64,000 nucleotides of DNA from Euzebyella saccharophila. GTDB lineage: Bacteria; Bacteroidota; Bacteroidia; Flavobacteriales; Flavobacteriaceae. The stretch covers positions 186,001-250,000 of the forward strand of contig NZ_JACYFJ010000002.1 in the NCBI RefSeq assembly GCF_014855495.1, read 5' to 3'. A program made the position numbers and the translations under genes. The stretch's first letter is position 1. Each line of letters starts with the position of its first letter. This document shows, in pieces, positions 24,826-33,356 of this stretch. The notes beneath the pieces are model-generated. The model saw only the letters and a program-made list of their open reading frames with translations. It searched no databases and had not been told where the DNA came from.

Positions 24826-27444
24826 GTGAAGGAAAACAATAATTTTCCATCGGAAGATAAGTTATACAGTGTTGCAAGAATTGGTCATTGGTATTTGAAC
24901 TTTGAAAACCAGACCTCTTCCCTTGACGATGTCACTTGCAGTATTCTAGAAGTTCCTTTAAACTCTACCACAACTCTTGATCACAGCAAAATCTTCTATG
25001 TGAATGATGCGGATCACCAACGTATCAATTCCAAACTAAGGGATATTATGCAGTCTGGTGGTGCATTTACAGAAGAAGTTCAACTACAAACGCCTAAGAA
25101 AAATATCATCTGGGTCATGTTAGCAGCCTCTGCCGAAATGATAGAAGGTAAATGCAAACTTATCAAGGGGCTCACCATGGATATAACGGCTCAAAAGAAA
25201 TTGCAAGTTGAATTGAGTACGAGCAATCAACTTTTTAATGTGGCTCAAGAAAAGGCCCAATTAGGACATTGGTTATGGGACGCTAAAACTAAATTGGCGA
25301 CTTGCTCCGACAATATGTGCGAATTATTGGGAATTGAAAAAGGCTCAGAAGTACCCCTTGAAACTTTATTGAAAGATGTACATCCAGACGATTTGGAGGA
25401 TGTGCAGGCTAGCTTAGCCATTTCTATGCAAACAAAGGTGTACAAGTCCTTTACCCATAGAATTGTATTTAATGGCCACGTTCGCTACATAAAGGTTATT
25501 GGGGAAGTAAATACAGATGAAAATGGAAACATTGTCAGCGTATTGGGTATTTCCCAGGATATAACGGAACAGAAGAATTTTGAGAACGAAATTCTTAGAA
25601 AAAACCATTTGCTCAACGTAGCGGAACAAAAAGCACATATGGGCCATTGGTATTGGCAAGACCAAACAGATTATATTTTAGGCTCTTGGAATCTATTTAA
25701 GCTTTTTGGAATTGAATTTGAAGAAGAAAAAGCCCCCATAAAATCCCTATTAAAATTTGTTCATCCCAAAGATTTAAAAAAAGTAGAGGAATATAGATCA
25801 AGGGCCTTAAAAGAAAGAAAGTTAGACCAACTTGTGTTCAGGATCATTCTTGTTAACAACGAGATTCGTACGTTGATGGTCACCGGAGAAGTATATGAGG
25901 ACAAGGATAGCGGAAGAATCAAAGAGATTTTAGGGATTTTTCAAGATATAACTGAGCAAAAGACGTTTGAAACCGAAATTCTCAAAAAAAATAATCTATT
26001 AAACCTTGCTGAAGAAAAGGCGCTAATGGGCCATTGGCATCTAAAATTAGGGAATAGATATACCACTTGGTCAACTAATTTATTGGCCATGTACGGTATG
26101 GATACCAAAGACTCCAAAGTTTCCTTTGAAGAAATGCTGAGCTACGTGCATCCGGATGATAAAAAAATTCTTTTAGAGCATAGAAAAACGGGTGACCGGA
26201 CAGGAACATTTGAAGATTTTATCCATCGCATTATTTTAAAGGACGGATCGGAAAAAACGCTTAAAGTCAAACAAACCGTTTATACCAATGAAAATGGAGA
26301 GATAGAGGACGTAATTGGCGTCTGCCAGGATATTACGCTTCAGTTTAAGGAGGAAGCAAAAATCAGAAATATTTTGGATTCTGCCCCCTACCCCAATCTG
26401 ATTTTAAATAAGGACGGAATTATTGAAATGGTCAATAATGAGGCCCAAAGAATGTTTGGTTATTCCAATAAGGAGTTGATTGGACAGAACATAAAACTGT
26501 TGATTCCGGAAAGATTTTACAGCTCTGGAATACTGCTAAGAGAAGATTTCTTTGACAATCCACGGATAGTGTCGGTCAATGTAGCTGAACAGTTGTTCAT
26601 GAAGTCCAAGAAAGGCAAGGAAATTCCTGTAGAGGTTACGGTGGGGCCTGTATTTACCAATGAAGGTGTTTTAGGCGCTTGGGTGGCAAGGGATGTAACC
26701 AAAGAAATAGAAGACGAAGAAAAAATTCTAGCATCTAAAAAAGAATTAGAAGCGTTGGCAGATGAGCTCAAAGCTCAAAACCATCAACTGGAAGATTTTT
26801 CCCATATAACCACTCATAACTTGAGAGCCCCCGTAAATAATCTAAATGCGCTATTATCGCTTTATAAAATTTCAAAACCGGAAGGGGAAAAAGGTATTTT
26901 ATTTGAAAAATTTGAGAAGGTTATTGACCATTTAACGTTGACACTTGACACCCTTGTGGATACTTTGAAGGTGCAAACAGAAGATACAGTACTTCTAAAA
27001 GAACTGTCTTTTTCTAGCGTACTTAGTAAAACACAGGAAATTTTAACGGCTGAAATCGAAAAAACGGGAGCTACTATTTCTGCTGATTTCTCACAAATAG
27101 ATTCCATAGTCTACAACCCAATTTACATGGACAGTATTTTTCAAAATCTCATAGGGAATGCCTTAAAGTATAAGCATCCGGACAGAAAACCTGTGATTGA
27201 GATAACCTCAAAAATAAAGGGTGATCATATTCACTTGATTTTTAAGGATAATGGTCTGGGAATGAACTTGGAACGATATGGTGATAAGTTGTTCAAGATG
27301 AACAAGGTATTTCATAAGCACCCAGAAGCAAAAGGTGTTGGGCTATATATGACCAAGACCCAAATTGAATCCTTAGGTGGTAAAATTTCTGCCATAAGTA
27401 AGGTGAATGAGGGCTCTACCTTTACTATTGAATTGGTACAGTAA
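24826..27444 (+). CDS. Cytoplasmic sensor histidine kinase with five PAS domains
   Basis: An 872-residue soluble kinase with no membrane segment. PAS/PAC modules lie at about 10-125, 135-250, 262-378, 392-505 and 510-628. The second to fourth begin with nearly the same sequence (FNVAQEKAQLGHW, LNVAEQKAHMGHW, LNLAEEKALMGHW) and end in QDIT, so they arose by tandem duplication. The dimerisation helix has the phospho-His in THNLRAPVNN (His664). The ATPase domain shows NLIGNALKYKHP and DNGLGMNL. GTG at 24826 is the start, because an in-frame stop lies just upstream. No partner regulator is adjacent, so it is an orphan kinase. Confidence 0.9.
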   Translation: MKENNNFPSEDKLYSVARIGHWYLNFENQTSSLDDVTCSILEVPLNSTTTLDHSKIFYVNDADHQRINSKLRDIMQSGGAFTEEVQLQTPKKNIIWVMLAASAEMIEGKCKLIKGLTMDITAQKKLQVELSTSNQLFNVAQEKAQLGHWLWDAKTKLATCSDNMCELLGIEKGSEVPLETLLKDVHPDDLEDVQASLAISMQTKVYKSFTHRIVFNGHVRYIKVIGEVNTDENGNIVSVLGISQDITEQKNFENEILRKNHLLNVAEQKAHMGHWYWQDQTDYILGSWNLFKLFGIEFEEEKAPIKSLLKFVHPKDLKKVEEYRSRALKERKLDQLVFRIILVNNEIRTLMVTGEVYEDKDSGRIKEILGIFQDITEQKTFETEILKKNNLLNLAEEKALMGHWHLKLGNRYTTWSTNLLAMYGMDTKDSKVSFEEMLSYVHPDDKKILLEHRKTGDRTGTFEDFIHRIILKDGSEKTLKVKQTVYTNENGEIEDVIGVCQDITLQFKEEAKIRNILDSAPYPNLILNKDGIIEMVNNEAQRMFGYSNKELIGQNIKLLIPERFYSSGILLREDFFDNPRIVSVNVAEQLFMKSKKGKEIPVEVTVGPVFTNEGVLGAWVARDVTKEIEDEEKILASKKELEALADELKAQNHQLEDFSHITTHNLRAPVNNLNALLSLYKISKPEGEKGILFEKFEKVIDHLTLTLDTLVDTLKVQTEDTVLLKELSFSSVLSKTQEILTAEIEKTGATISADFSQIDSIVYNPIYMDSIFQNLIGNALKYKHPDRKPVIEITSKIKGDHIHLIFKDNGLGMNLERYGDKLFKMNKVFHKHPEAKGVGLYMTKTQIESLGGKISAISKVNEGSTFTIELVQ

Positions 27445-27465
27445 GTAAAGCCCTGGTAGATTCAT

Positions 27466-28005
27466 TTAAAAAGAAATGTTCACAAAAGGTATTATTGGAC
27501 TCGTATAAACGCTTTCATCCTCTTTGTAAAGCACATTGTATTTAACTCCCAAAGCTATTTTATTGGTGACATTTAATCCGGCACCTACAAATAGAATGGA
27601 TTCCCAAAAATTATCCTTTATATCTCCGTTCAAAGTTTCTTGTTTCGTATTGACGTTTAACTCCGCAAATTCTACCAAGGTGATCAATTTTTTAACCGGG
27701 CTATACTGAGTTAATAAGTTAATACCAAATGTGGTTGTGCTCTGTACATCTTTTATGGCCGTATAATTACCCTGCAAGCCAGCTCCAAAACTTACTTTAT
27801 CACTCACGGCATACATTAAATTAGGTGAAAGACCAATGTTGGTGCCTCCAACAAAACTCAATCCAAAACCGCACCCAAAAGTGAGTTTTTTATTTACCAC
27901 TCCCGTACTATCTACCACCGCAATATCCGTAGTGGTTTGCGCAAAGGAGATTGAGGAATAAAGAAAAACAGCAAGACTAATTAAATGAGGGGTGAATTTT
28001 TTCAT
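27466..28005 (-). CDS. Outer-membrane beta-barrel-like protein
   Basis: A 179-residue protein with a cleavable signal peptide (HLISLAVFLYSSISFAQ) and a body of alternating hydrophobic strands (LTFGCGFGLSFVGG, VSFGAGLQGNYTA, SILFVGAGLNVTN, IALGVKYNVLY). It ends in Phe (PFVNISF), the usual signature of outer-membrane insertion. Small eight-strand barrels of this kind are common in Flavobacteriaceae and usually of unknown role. Convergent with the PAS kinase gene. Confidence 0.75.
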   Translation of the reverse strand: MKKFTPHLISLAVFLYSSISFAQTTTDIAVVDSTGVVNKKLTFGCGFGLSFVGGTNIGLSPNLMYAVSDKVSFGAGLQGNYTAIKDVQSTTTFGINLLTQYSPVKKLITLVEFAELNVNTKQETLNGDIKDNFWESILFVGAGLNVTNKIALGVKYNVLYKEDESVYTSPIIPFVNISF

Positions 28006-28134
28006 TTTAAATAAAGGTTGGTTAATGCTACATTTATATTTGGCTGTAATATATATTTTTTTGTTAAAGAATTTATTGAGGATGCCATTAAAAATTGAAA
28101 TTCAAAAAGTTAGGGAAGTAAAACAATCTTCTTT

Positions 28135-29388
28135 TTACGTTCTGTTCTGAGTTTTTTCTTCAATCCATTTGGCCATAAATTTTGTGGCCTGCATACTTTG
28201 ATGGTGCAACAAGGATCCGGTAAAATTGCTGCTTCTATGTTCCTTTAAATTTGAAAATAGAAAATTCAGCTTTTGAACTAAGTTATTCATCAATCGATTT
28301 TCTTCATAAAATTCATTGATAATTCTACTTCCTGCTATTTGAGCTTTACTCCATAATTGTTCGTCTGAATATATTTCTATGCATCTCTGGGCGAAATCGT
28401 CCGCAGAATCCGCTATAAAACCGTTCCAATCCATGTTATCATGCATTCCTTCTGCACCACTGGATGTAGTAACGTTTGGAGTACCCTTTTGCATCCCCAT
28501 GATGAGCTTTCCTTTAATTCCTGCTCCGTACCGTAGTGGGGCAATATTTACTTTTTTAGTACTCATTTCCAAGCCCGCATCCTCTATCCAACCTTTGATT
28601 AAAAATCCTTGCTTTGGTTGATGAATTTCCAATAGTTGTTGTGGAAAATAGGCTCCGTATATATGTACTTGAGCATTGGGCAGCGCTTTTCTGATCTTAG
28701 GCCAAATTTCATTTTTTAACCATAAAATACCATCTACATTAGGAAGATGTTTACCGGTACCAATACAGATAAAATCTTTTCGCTCATTAAAATTAGGCCA
28801 TGAATTTATATATCTCTTGCTTATCTCAGGAAGCATAAATGGTAAATGCATTAACAGATTCGAAGAGGTTTTGAGGATGCCTTTAAGTAGGTCAAACTCA
28901 TAGGAGCTAATAATCAATGAAAGGTCACATCTATAAATACTGGCCACTTCACGCTTTGTAAGATCATTGAGATACCAGTTGGCCAAGGTAAACTCCTCCC
29001 CTTTCTTTAAAGCTATCTCCCTAGTTTTACGTAAGGAGTGTAAATCTTCGGTATCCAATATTTTAAGGGCTTCAGGCGTGTGCTCCGTTACCCGCCACCC
29101 AAATTGTTCTTCCGTTAAGAACCGGTCAAAAACCACAACATTTGGGCGCAATGTTTTTATATATTCATCGAAATTGCTGTTGTTGAGTTCAATTTCAGAC
29201 ATCTGAATTCCTAAATCGGTCAAATCGGTTGAATGTATGTCCATTTTGGCCGTGGAAGCAAATGTGATTTGACACTTATGGTCCAAAAAAAAATGTAAGA
29301 GCTGCATTATTCGGTTTCCTGCAGCCGTGGTCTTGGGCTCCGGCCAGTTATAACCAATAAATAAAACGGTGGAGTTTGCTAATTGCAT
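28135..29388 (-). CDS. Glycosyltransferase, GT4/GT-B type
   Basis: A 417-residue GT-B fold glycosyltransferase. The N-terminal domain begins VLFIGYNWPEPKTTAAGNRI, with a Gly-rich acceptor loop. The C-terminal donor domain includes FICIGTGKHLPNVDGILWL, NAQVHIYGAYFP, IAPLRYGAGIKGKLIMGM and TTSSGAEGMHD, the last with the typical donor-nucleotide acidic and Gly residues. The frame is open to 29421, but the ATG at 29388 starts directly at the first strand. It is a single gene without other sugar genes nearby. The acceptor is unknown. Confidence 0.85.
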   Translation of the reverse strand: MQLANSTVLFIGYNWPEPKTTAAGNRIMQLLHFFLDHKCQITFASTAKMDIHSTDLTDLGIQMSEIELNNSNFDEYIKTLRPNVVVFDRFLTEEQFGWRVTEHTPEALKILDTEDLHSLRKTREIALKKGEEFTLANWYLNDLTKREVASIYRCDLSLIISSYEFDLLKGILKTSSNLLMHLPFMLPEISKRYINSWPNFNERKDFICIGTGKHLPNVDGILWLKNEIWPKIRKALPNAQVHIYGAYFPQQLLEIHQPKQGFLIKGWIEDAGLEMSTKKVNIAPLRYGAGIKGKLIMGMQKGTPNVTTSSGAEGMHDNMDWNGFIADSADDFAQRCIEIYSDEQLWSKAQIAGSRIINEFYEENRLMNNLVQKLNFLFSNLKEHRSSNFTGSLLHHQSMQATKFMAKWIEEKTQNRT

Positions 29389-29444
29389 GCCATTTTCTTT
29401 AATGGCACAAAATAAAGGCAATTTAGGGAACTAGTAATTGTAGG

Positions 29445-31022
29445 CTACATTTTTTCAGCGAACATTCTGGAAATGGCAGACCGCAGTTTACGCTCATAAT
29501 CTTCTTCCAACCACTCCTTATAGTTTTTGGTATTGTTCATTATGCAATAGGAGTACTGTCTCACACGATATGCGATTTCATCCTTAAGCTCTTTGGCCAA
29601 AATACGGGCATCAAATACATCTTCAGCGTTTTCTACACAGATTTTGGCGTGTTGTTCAATACTTTTCTGGATAACGATTTTAGATTTTTGCCCTTGGGCG
29701 AATACTTTTTTGTATTCGGCCTTAATATCATATTGTATTTCAGAAGACTTACTGAATTTCGCCCTCAAATCAGGAGGCATTTCATAAACAAAATCCCGCT
29801 CTATTTCCTCGTCATTTTTAATATTTTCCAAATAGAAATCCGGGAAGTGAAAAATTTCCTGCCAATCTATGGGAGCGTCCCACATGCCAAAACGAGCCAC
29901 ATTATTGCCCAGATCAACTACAGTAAATTCATCTTTGTTGGGCAAAATACGGCTACCCCTTCCTATCATTTGAAAATACAGCGTCAATGATCTGGTAGCG
30001 CGATTAAGGATAATTGTTTCCACAGTTGGTTCATCAAATCCGGTTGTTAGAATGCTTACAGAGGACAATATGGCATCCGGAGTATTGGAAAACCAATCCA
30101 ATATTTCCTTACGCTCACTTGCCGTATTTTTATTATCCAAGTGGCGTACATTGTAGCCCGCTTTCTTAAAGGTCTCATAAACGTAATGGGATGTGTTTAT
30201 TCCGTTATTGAAAATAAGGGTTTTGGTTCCTTCCGCTATTTCTTTATAGGCTGAAAGCAATTTGGTAAGCATACCATGATTGCTATAAAGCTCATCTGAT
30301 GACTTCACCGTATAATCACCACTTATTCCCAGTTTTAGGCTTTGTAAGCTTACGTCGTAATTATACACATTGGCCTTGGCCAAGAAGTTTTTCTTAATCA
30401 AAGAACCAATGGACTCCCCTACGATCAACTTTTGATAGTTGTCCTTCATCGGGAGCTTTATGTTGGAGCTTAAGGGCGTAGCTGTAACTCCAAGAATAGT
30501 AGATTTGTTGAAGTACTTGAAAAGTTTACGGAAAGAATTGTAATGGGCCTCATCAATAATTACAAGCCCAATGTTATTAATTTCAACCTTTTCTTCCTGC
30601 AATCTATTGTTCAGGGTTTCTACCATGGCCACAAAGCACATGTAATCATCTTGATCGGTAAGTTCTTTTACCTCACTATTTATGATTTTATTCCTGACCC
30701 CAAAGCCTTTTAGCATTTTGGAGGTTTGAACACTTAATTCAATACGGTGGGTCAAAACGACCACTTTTTTCCCAGTTTGCTGAATGTACCTGCGTGCAAT
30801 CTCAGAAAAGACCACCGTTTTTCCGCCTCCAGTGGGTAATTGGTATAACAAGTTGCCCTTGGATTCTTCGTCTTCCAGATGTTCAAAAATCTTGTGGAGA
30901 TCCTGAATTTGGTAATCGTAGAGTTTCTTTTCCGCTTTGTTCGATTTAACTTCCAAGTAGGTGGTCGTATTTAATTTAATACTTTGTTTACTCTGAGATT
31001 TAGGCCCAACCTCAATTTGCAA
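29445..31022 (-). CDS. SF2 DEAD/DEAH-box helicase (RadD/ResIII-like)
   Basis: A 525-residue helicase. Walker A is LPTGGGKT (residues 62-69), motif II is DEAH (157-160), motif III is TATP, the Ia-like segment is VVLTHRIEL, and motif VI is QMIGRGSR. A C-terminal region of about 130 residues, rich in charged helices, follows the helicase core. The core resembles the restriction-subunit/RadD-like helicases; no methylase or nuclease gene adjoins it, so a restriction role is unlikely. No ATG precedes motif I; the best start is TTG at 31022, and the real N-terminus is uncertain. Confidence 0.85.
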   Translation of the reverse strand: MQIEVGPKSQSKQSIKLNTTTYLEVKSNKAEKKLYDYQIQDLHKIFEHLEDEESKGNLLYQLPTGGGKTVVFSEIARRYIQQTGKKVVVLTHRIELSVQTSKMLKGFGVRNKIINSEVKELTDQDDYMCFVAMVETLNNRLQEEKVEINNIGLVIIDEAHYNSFRKLFKYFNKSTILGVTATPLSSNIKLPMKDNYQKLIVGESIGSLIKKNFLAKANVYNYDVSLQSLKLGISGDYTVKSSDELYSNHGMLTKLLSAYKEIAEGTKTLIFNNGINTSHYVYETFKKAGYNVRHLDNKNTASERKEILDWFSNTPDAILSSVSILTTGFDEPTVETIILNRATRSLTLYFQMIGRGSRILPNKDEFTVVDLGNNVARFGMWDAPIDWQEIFHFPDFYLENIKNDEEIERDFVYEMPPDLRAKFSKSSEIQYDIKAEYKKVFAQGQKSKIVIQKSIEQHAKICVENAEDVFDARILAKELKDEIAYRVRQYSYCIMNNTKNYKEWLEEDYERKLRSAISRMFAEKM

Positions 31023-31135
31023 AACTAAAGGAAAATTGTGTGTGGATGAAATGAATATCTTGAATAGGTGACTTGGGATTGCAATAAAAATGCTATTCAG
31101 AAGCTAAAAACAAAACAGTTTTTTTAATTAGTGGT

Positions 31136-31648
31136 CTAATTATCAATGATATCCAAAGCTCTGGAAAAACCTTCTGAATACATCCAATTTTTTTCTTGAC
31201 TTTCCTTATAAATTTTAATTATTCGGTCTTTAAATTGAGGTAAAAGGGCATTTATAGAAACAAATTGAAGGACTTCTTTAAAGGAATTGAGCATACTTTT
31301 AAAAAAAGCTTCGTTCACATTTCGTTCTTGGGCGAACAGTTGGGCTATTTCCAAGTTATAAAGCATTACATCTGCTATCAAAGGAGGGTTCACTCCCAAT
31401 TTTATAAAGTGTTTGATATATTTTTGAGCAACCGATCTTCTGGCCCGGGGCCTTTTTCTTTTCACCGGAAAATATTCATTGCTGATTTTGGTTTTAGCTT
31501 CTTGAACAAGTTTATCCTCTCTTGGATTAAAGATAAAGTTATAGTACTCCTTAACGACAGGAAAGCGCTCATATAAATCCAATACCTGTTCCTCCAACGC
31601 TGTTTTTGGTACTTCTTTTAAGTACTTCTTAAGGGCTCTCTTACTCAT
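31136..31648 (-). CDS. DUF6155 family protein
   Basis: A 170-residue, strongly basic and helical protein (MSKRALKKYLKEVPKTALEE, a KRKRPRARR stretch at about 63-71, LINDLEI-type helices). It matches the DUF6155 family of Bacteroidota, which has no known function. The basic patch would suit nucleic-acid binding, as an inference. It has a good Bacteroidota promoter of its own (31665-31694) and is divergent from rpoD. Confidence 0.75.
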   Translation of the reverse strand: MSKRALKKYLKEVPKTALEEQVLDLYERFPVVKEYYNFIFNPREDKLVQEAKTKISNEYFPVKRKRPRARRSVAQKYIKHFIKLGVNPPLIADVMLYNLEIAQLFAQERNVNEAFFKSMLNSFKEVLQFVSINALLPQFKDRIIKIYKESQEKNWMYSEGFSRALDIIDN

Positions 31649-31664
31649 TAATTTATTTAAACTT

Positions 31665-31694
31665 CAAAGGTATGATTCCAATTTGTAACACAAA
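31665..31694 (-). promoter_or_regulatory. Bacteroidota-type promoter of the DUF6155 gene
   Basis: On the minus strand: TTTG (-33 element, 31691-31694), 18 bases, TACCTTTG (-7 element, 31665-31672). Both match the Bacteroidota consensus TTTG/TAnnTTTG. The ATG is 16 bases downstream of the -7 element. Confidence 0.75.
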
Positions 31695-31820
31695 TTCATT
31701 TTGTAGGTAAATCTTAAACTTCTCATAAATTATGTATAACAATACTGACAATTCTTTGGAAAAGACCAAATAAAAGTGTATTATGAGAACTTGTAGTAAT
31801 TATAAACATAAGCAAAATAT

Positions 31821-32684
31821 ATGAGGCAACTTAAGATAATCAAGCAGGTAACCAATAGAGAATCAAAATCATTGGATAAATACTTGCAGGATATCAGTAA
31901 AATAGACCTGATCAATGCAGCCGAGGAGGTTGAACTTGCACAGAGAATTCGTGCCGGCGATCAGATAGCACTGGAAAGATTGACCACTGCCAACCTACGA
32001 TTTGTGGTTTCGGTTGCCAAGCAATATCAAAATCAAGGTCTTAAACTCCCGGATTTGATCAATGAGGGTAATTTGGGTCTTGTAAAGGCCGCCAAAAGAT
32101 TTGATGAAACACGTGGATTTAAGTTTATTTCCTATGCCGTTTGGTGGATCAGACAATCTATCCTACAAGCGCTTGCAGAACAATCAAGGGTTGTTAGGCT
32201 ACCGTTGAATAAAATTGGGTCCATCAACAAAATAAAAAAGACATTTTCTTATTTGGAACAGGCGCACGAGCGTCCGCCTTCCGCTGAAGAAATTGCCAAA
32301 GAGTTGGAAATGACCGTTAGTGAAGTGAAGCAATCCATGAAAAATTCTGGAAGACATGTATCCATGGATGCCCCCTTACGCGAAGGGGAAGATTCTAACT
32401 TGTACGATGTTTTGCGTTCAGGAGAATCTCCAAAACCCGATAAAACCTTAATGCAACAGTCCCTAAACACGGAAATCAACCGTGCTTTGGAAACGCTTTC
32501 TCCCAGAGAGGCAGATGTGGTTAAATTGTATTACGGAATAGGAGACCAACAATCAATGACGTTGGCAGAAATAGGTCAGACTTTTGATTTGACCCGAGAA
32601 AGGGTAAGACAAATAAGGGAAAAGGCCATTCGTAAATTACGCCATAATTCAAGAAGTAAATTATTGAAGGCTTACTTGGGATAA
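31821..32684 (+). CDS. rpoD: Primary sigma factor (sigma-70, Bacteroidota RpoD/SigA)
   Basis: A 287-residue group 1 sigma factor. Regions in order: 1.2 ([14 protein letters not shown]), 2.1-2.4 ([40 protein letters not shown]), 3 ([20 protein letters not shown]) and 4 ([35 protein letters not shown]). It lacks region 1.1 and the non-conserved insert, as is normal for the Bacteroidota primary sigma factor that recognises TAnnTTTG promoters. It closes with a strong terminator. Housekeeping and essential. Confidence 0.95.
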   Translation: MRQLKIIKQVTNRESKSLDKYLQDISKIDLINAAEEVELAQRIRAGDQIALERLTTANLRFVVSVAKQYQNQGLKLPDLINEGNLGLVKAAKRFDETRGFKFISYAVWWIRQSILQALAEQSRVVRLPLNKIGSINKIKKTFSYLEQAHERPPSAEEIAKELEMTVSEVKQSMKNSGRHVSMDAPLREGEDSNLYDVLRSGESPKPDKTLMQQSLNTEINRALETLSPREADVVKLYYGIGDQQSMTLAEIGQTFDLTRERVRQIREKAIRKLRHNSRSKLLKAYLG

Positions 32685-32704
32685 TACGTTGCCCTCCAAA
32701 AAAC

Positions 32705-32733
32705 AAAAGGCTCCAATAAATGGAGCCTTTTTT
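32705..32733. terminator. Terminator of rpoD, probably also used by the opposite 32-aa ORF unit
   Basis: Perfect 11-bp stem AAAAGGCTCCA (32705-32715) / TGGAGCCTTTT (32721-32731) with a T-run on the plus strand and TTTTGTTTTTT on the minus strand. Confidence 0.88.
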
Positions 32734-32761
32734 GTACAACTAAGTAATTAACTAAAAAACA

Positions 32762-32860
32762 CTATGAATAGTTTAATTTGCTTATTTCTTGACTTTTAAG
32801 AATTTCGTTTAGACTTTCAATAAAGCTCATGTACGCTGCATTGTCTGGATTCTGTGCCAT
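32762..32860 (-). CDS. 32-aa small protein, second of a tandem paralogous pair
   Basis: An ATG ORF of 32 codons ending in TAG. The product starts MAQNPDNAAYMSFIESLNEI. It aligns without gaps with the neighbouring 32-residue ORF (32905-33003), sharing Met1, Tyr10, Ser12, Phe13, Leu17-Asn18-Glu19-Ile20-Leu21 (LNEIL), Glu25, Leu29 and Tyr31, 12 of 32 residues. The substitutions are conservative (Ile/Leu14, Ile/Leu26, Asn/Asp30), so the peptide sequence rather than the DNA appears to be conserved. The unit ends at the rpoD terminator. No known family is recognised. It looks like an amphipathic helix. Confidence 0.6.
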   Translation of the reverse strand: MAQNPDNAAYMSFIESLNEILKSQEISKLNYS

Positions 32861-32904
32861 AGTAGTAGGTTTTAAATTAAGAATTAGGACTTGGTTTTGG
32901 GGGA

Positions 32905-33003
32905 TTACATATAATCCAATTCTACCAACTCATTTACGCTTAAGATTTCGTTTAGTTCTTGTAAGAAAGAAAGGTATTCTTCTCCGTAAGTGTCGTAAAG
33001 CAT
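32905..33003 (-). CDS. 32-aa small protein, first of a tandem paralogous pair
   Basis: An ATG ORF of exactly 32 codons ending in TAA, 44 bases upstream of its paralogue. The product starts MLYDTYGEEYLSFLQELNEI and ends ELVELDYM. It is acidic and amphipathic, and has the same length and the same LNEIL core at residues 17-21 as the second copy. Both start codons are preceded by similar A/T-rich leaders containing AACCTA. No signal peptide. The function is unknown; candidates are a small regulator, a peptide precursor or a protein-binding helix. Confidence 0.6.
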   Translation of the reverse strand: MLYDTYGEEYLSFLQELNEILSVNELVELDYM

Positions 33004-33356
33004 GATATTATAGGTTAAGTTAGACTTTTATTGCTTTCAGCGATTTGGGTCGCTTAATTTTCTATAGTAAAACTATTCATAAGCCCTTAGCCCTACAACA
33101 AATTGTGGTGTAAGGCCTTTTTTTTGTTGTAAAACCTGTTTTTTACAAAACTTGACATTAAAAAGGATGCTTTTTTGTTGTAAAAGTTGATTTTTTGATT
33201 GGATGGATATTTTCTACAGAACTTATTCGCTATGGGTCATCATATAAGCACTTTTTGGTACCTTATTCAATTAGCGCTAAAATTGACAATAACAAGCCCT
33301 CCTTTTCGTTTTTTACATATTAAAGAACCGCTTTTACTTGGCTAAAATAATTACGG
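33004..33356. other. 353-base intergenic region with direct repeat and hairpin
   Basis: No gene is seen here. It holds a 15-base direct repeat TTTTTTGTTGTAAAA at 33120-33134 and 33171-33185. The first copy also forms a hairpin, TTGTAAAA (33127-33134) with TTTTACAA (33141-33148). A short inverted repeat AGCGA/TCGCT lies near 33038-33053. The region must contain the promoters of the leftward 32-aa ORFs and the rightward phosphodiesterase gene, but no clear TAnnTTTG element could be assigned. Confidence 0.5.

Noticed and set aside
29445-31648. Helicase plus DUF6155 as a restriction or defence system
   Set aside because: No methylase, nuclease, toxin or specificity gene is adjacent, and the DUF6155 gene has its own promoter.
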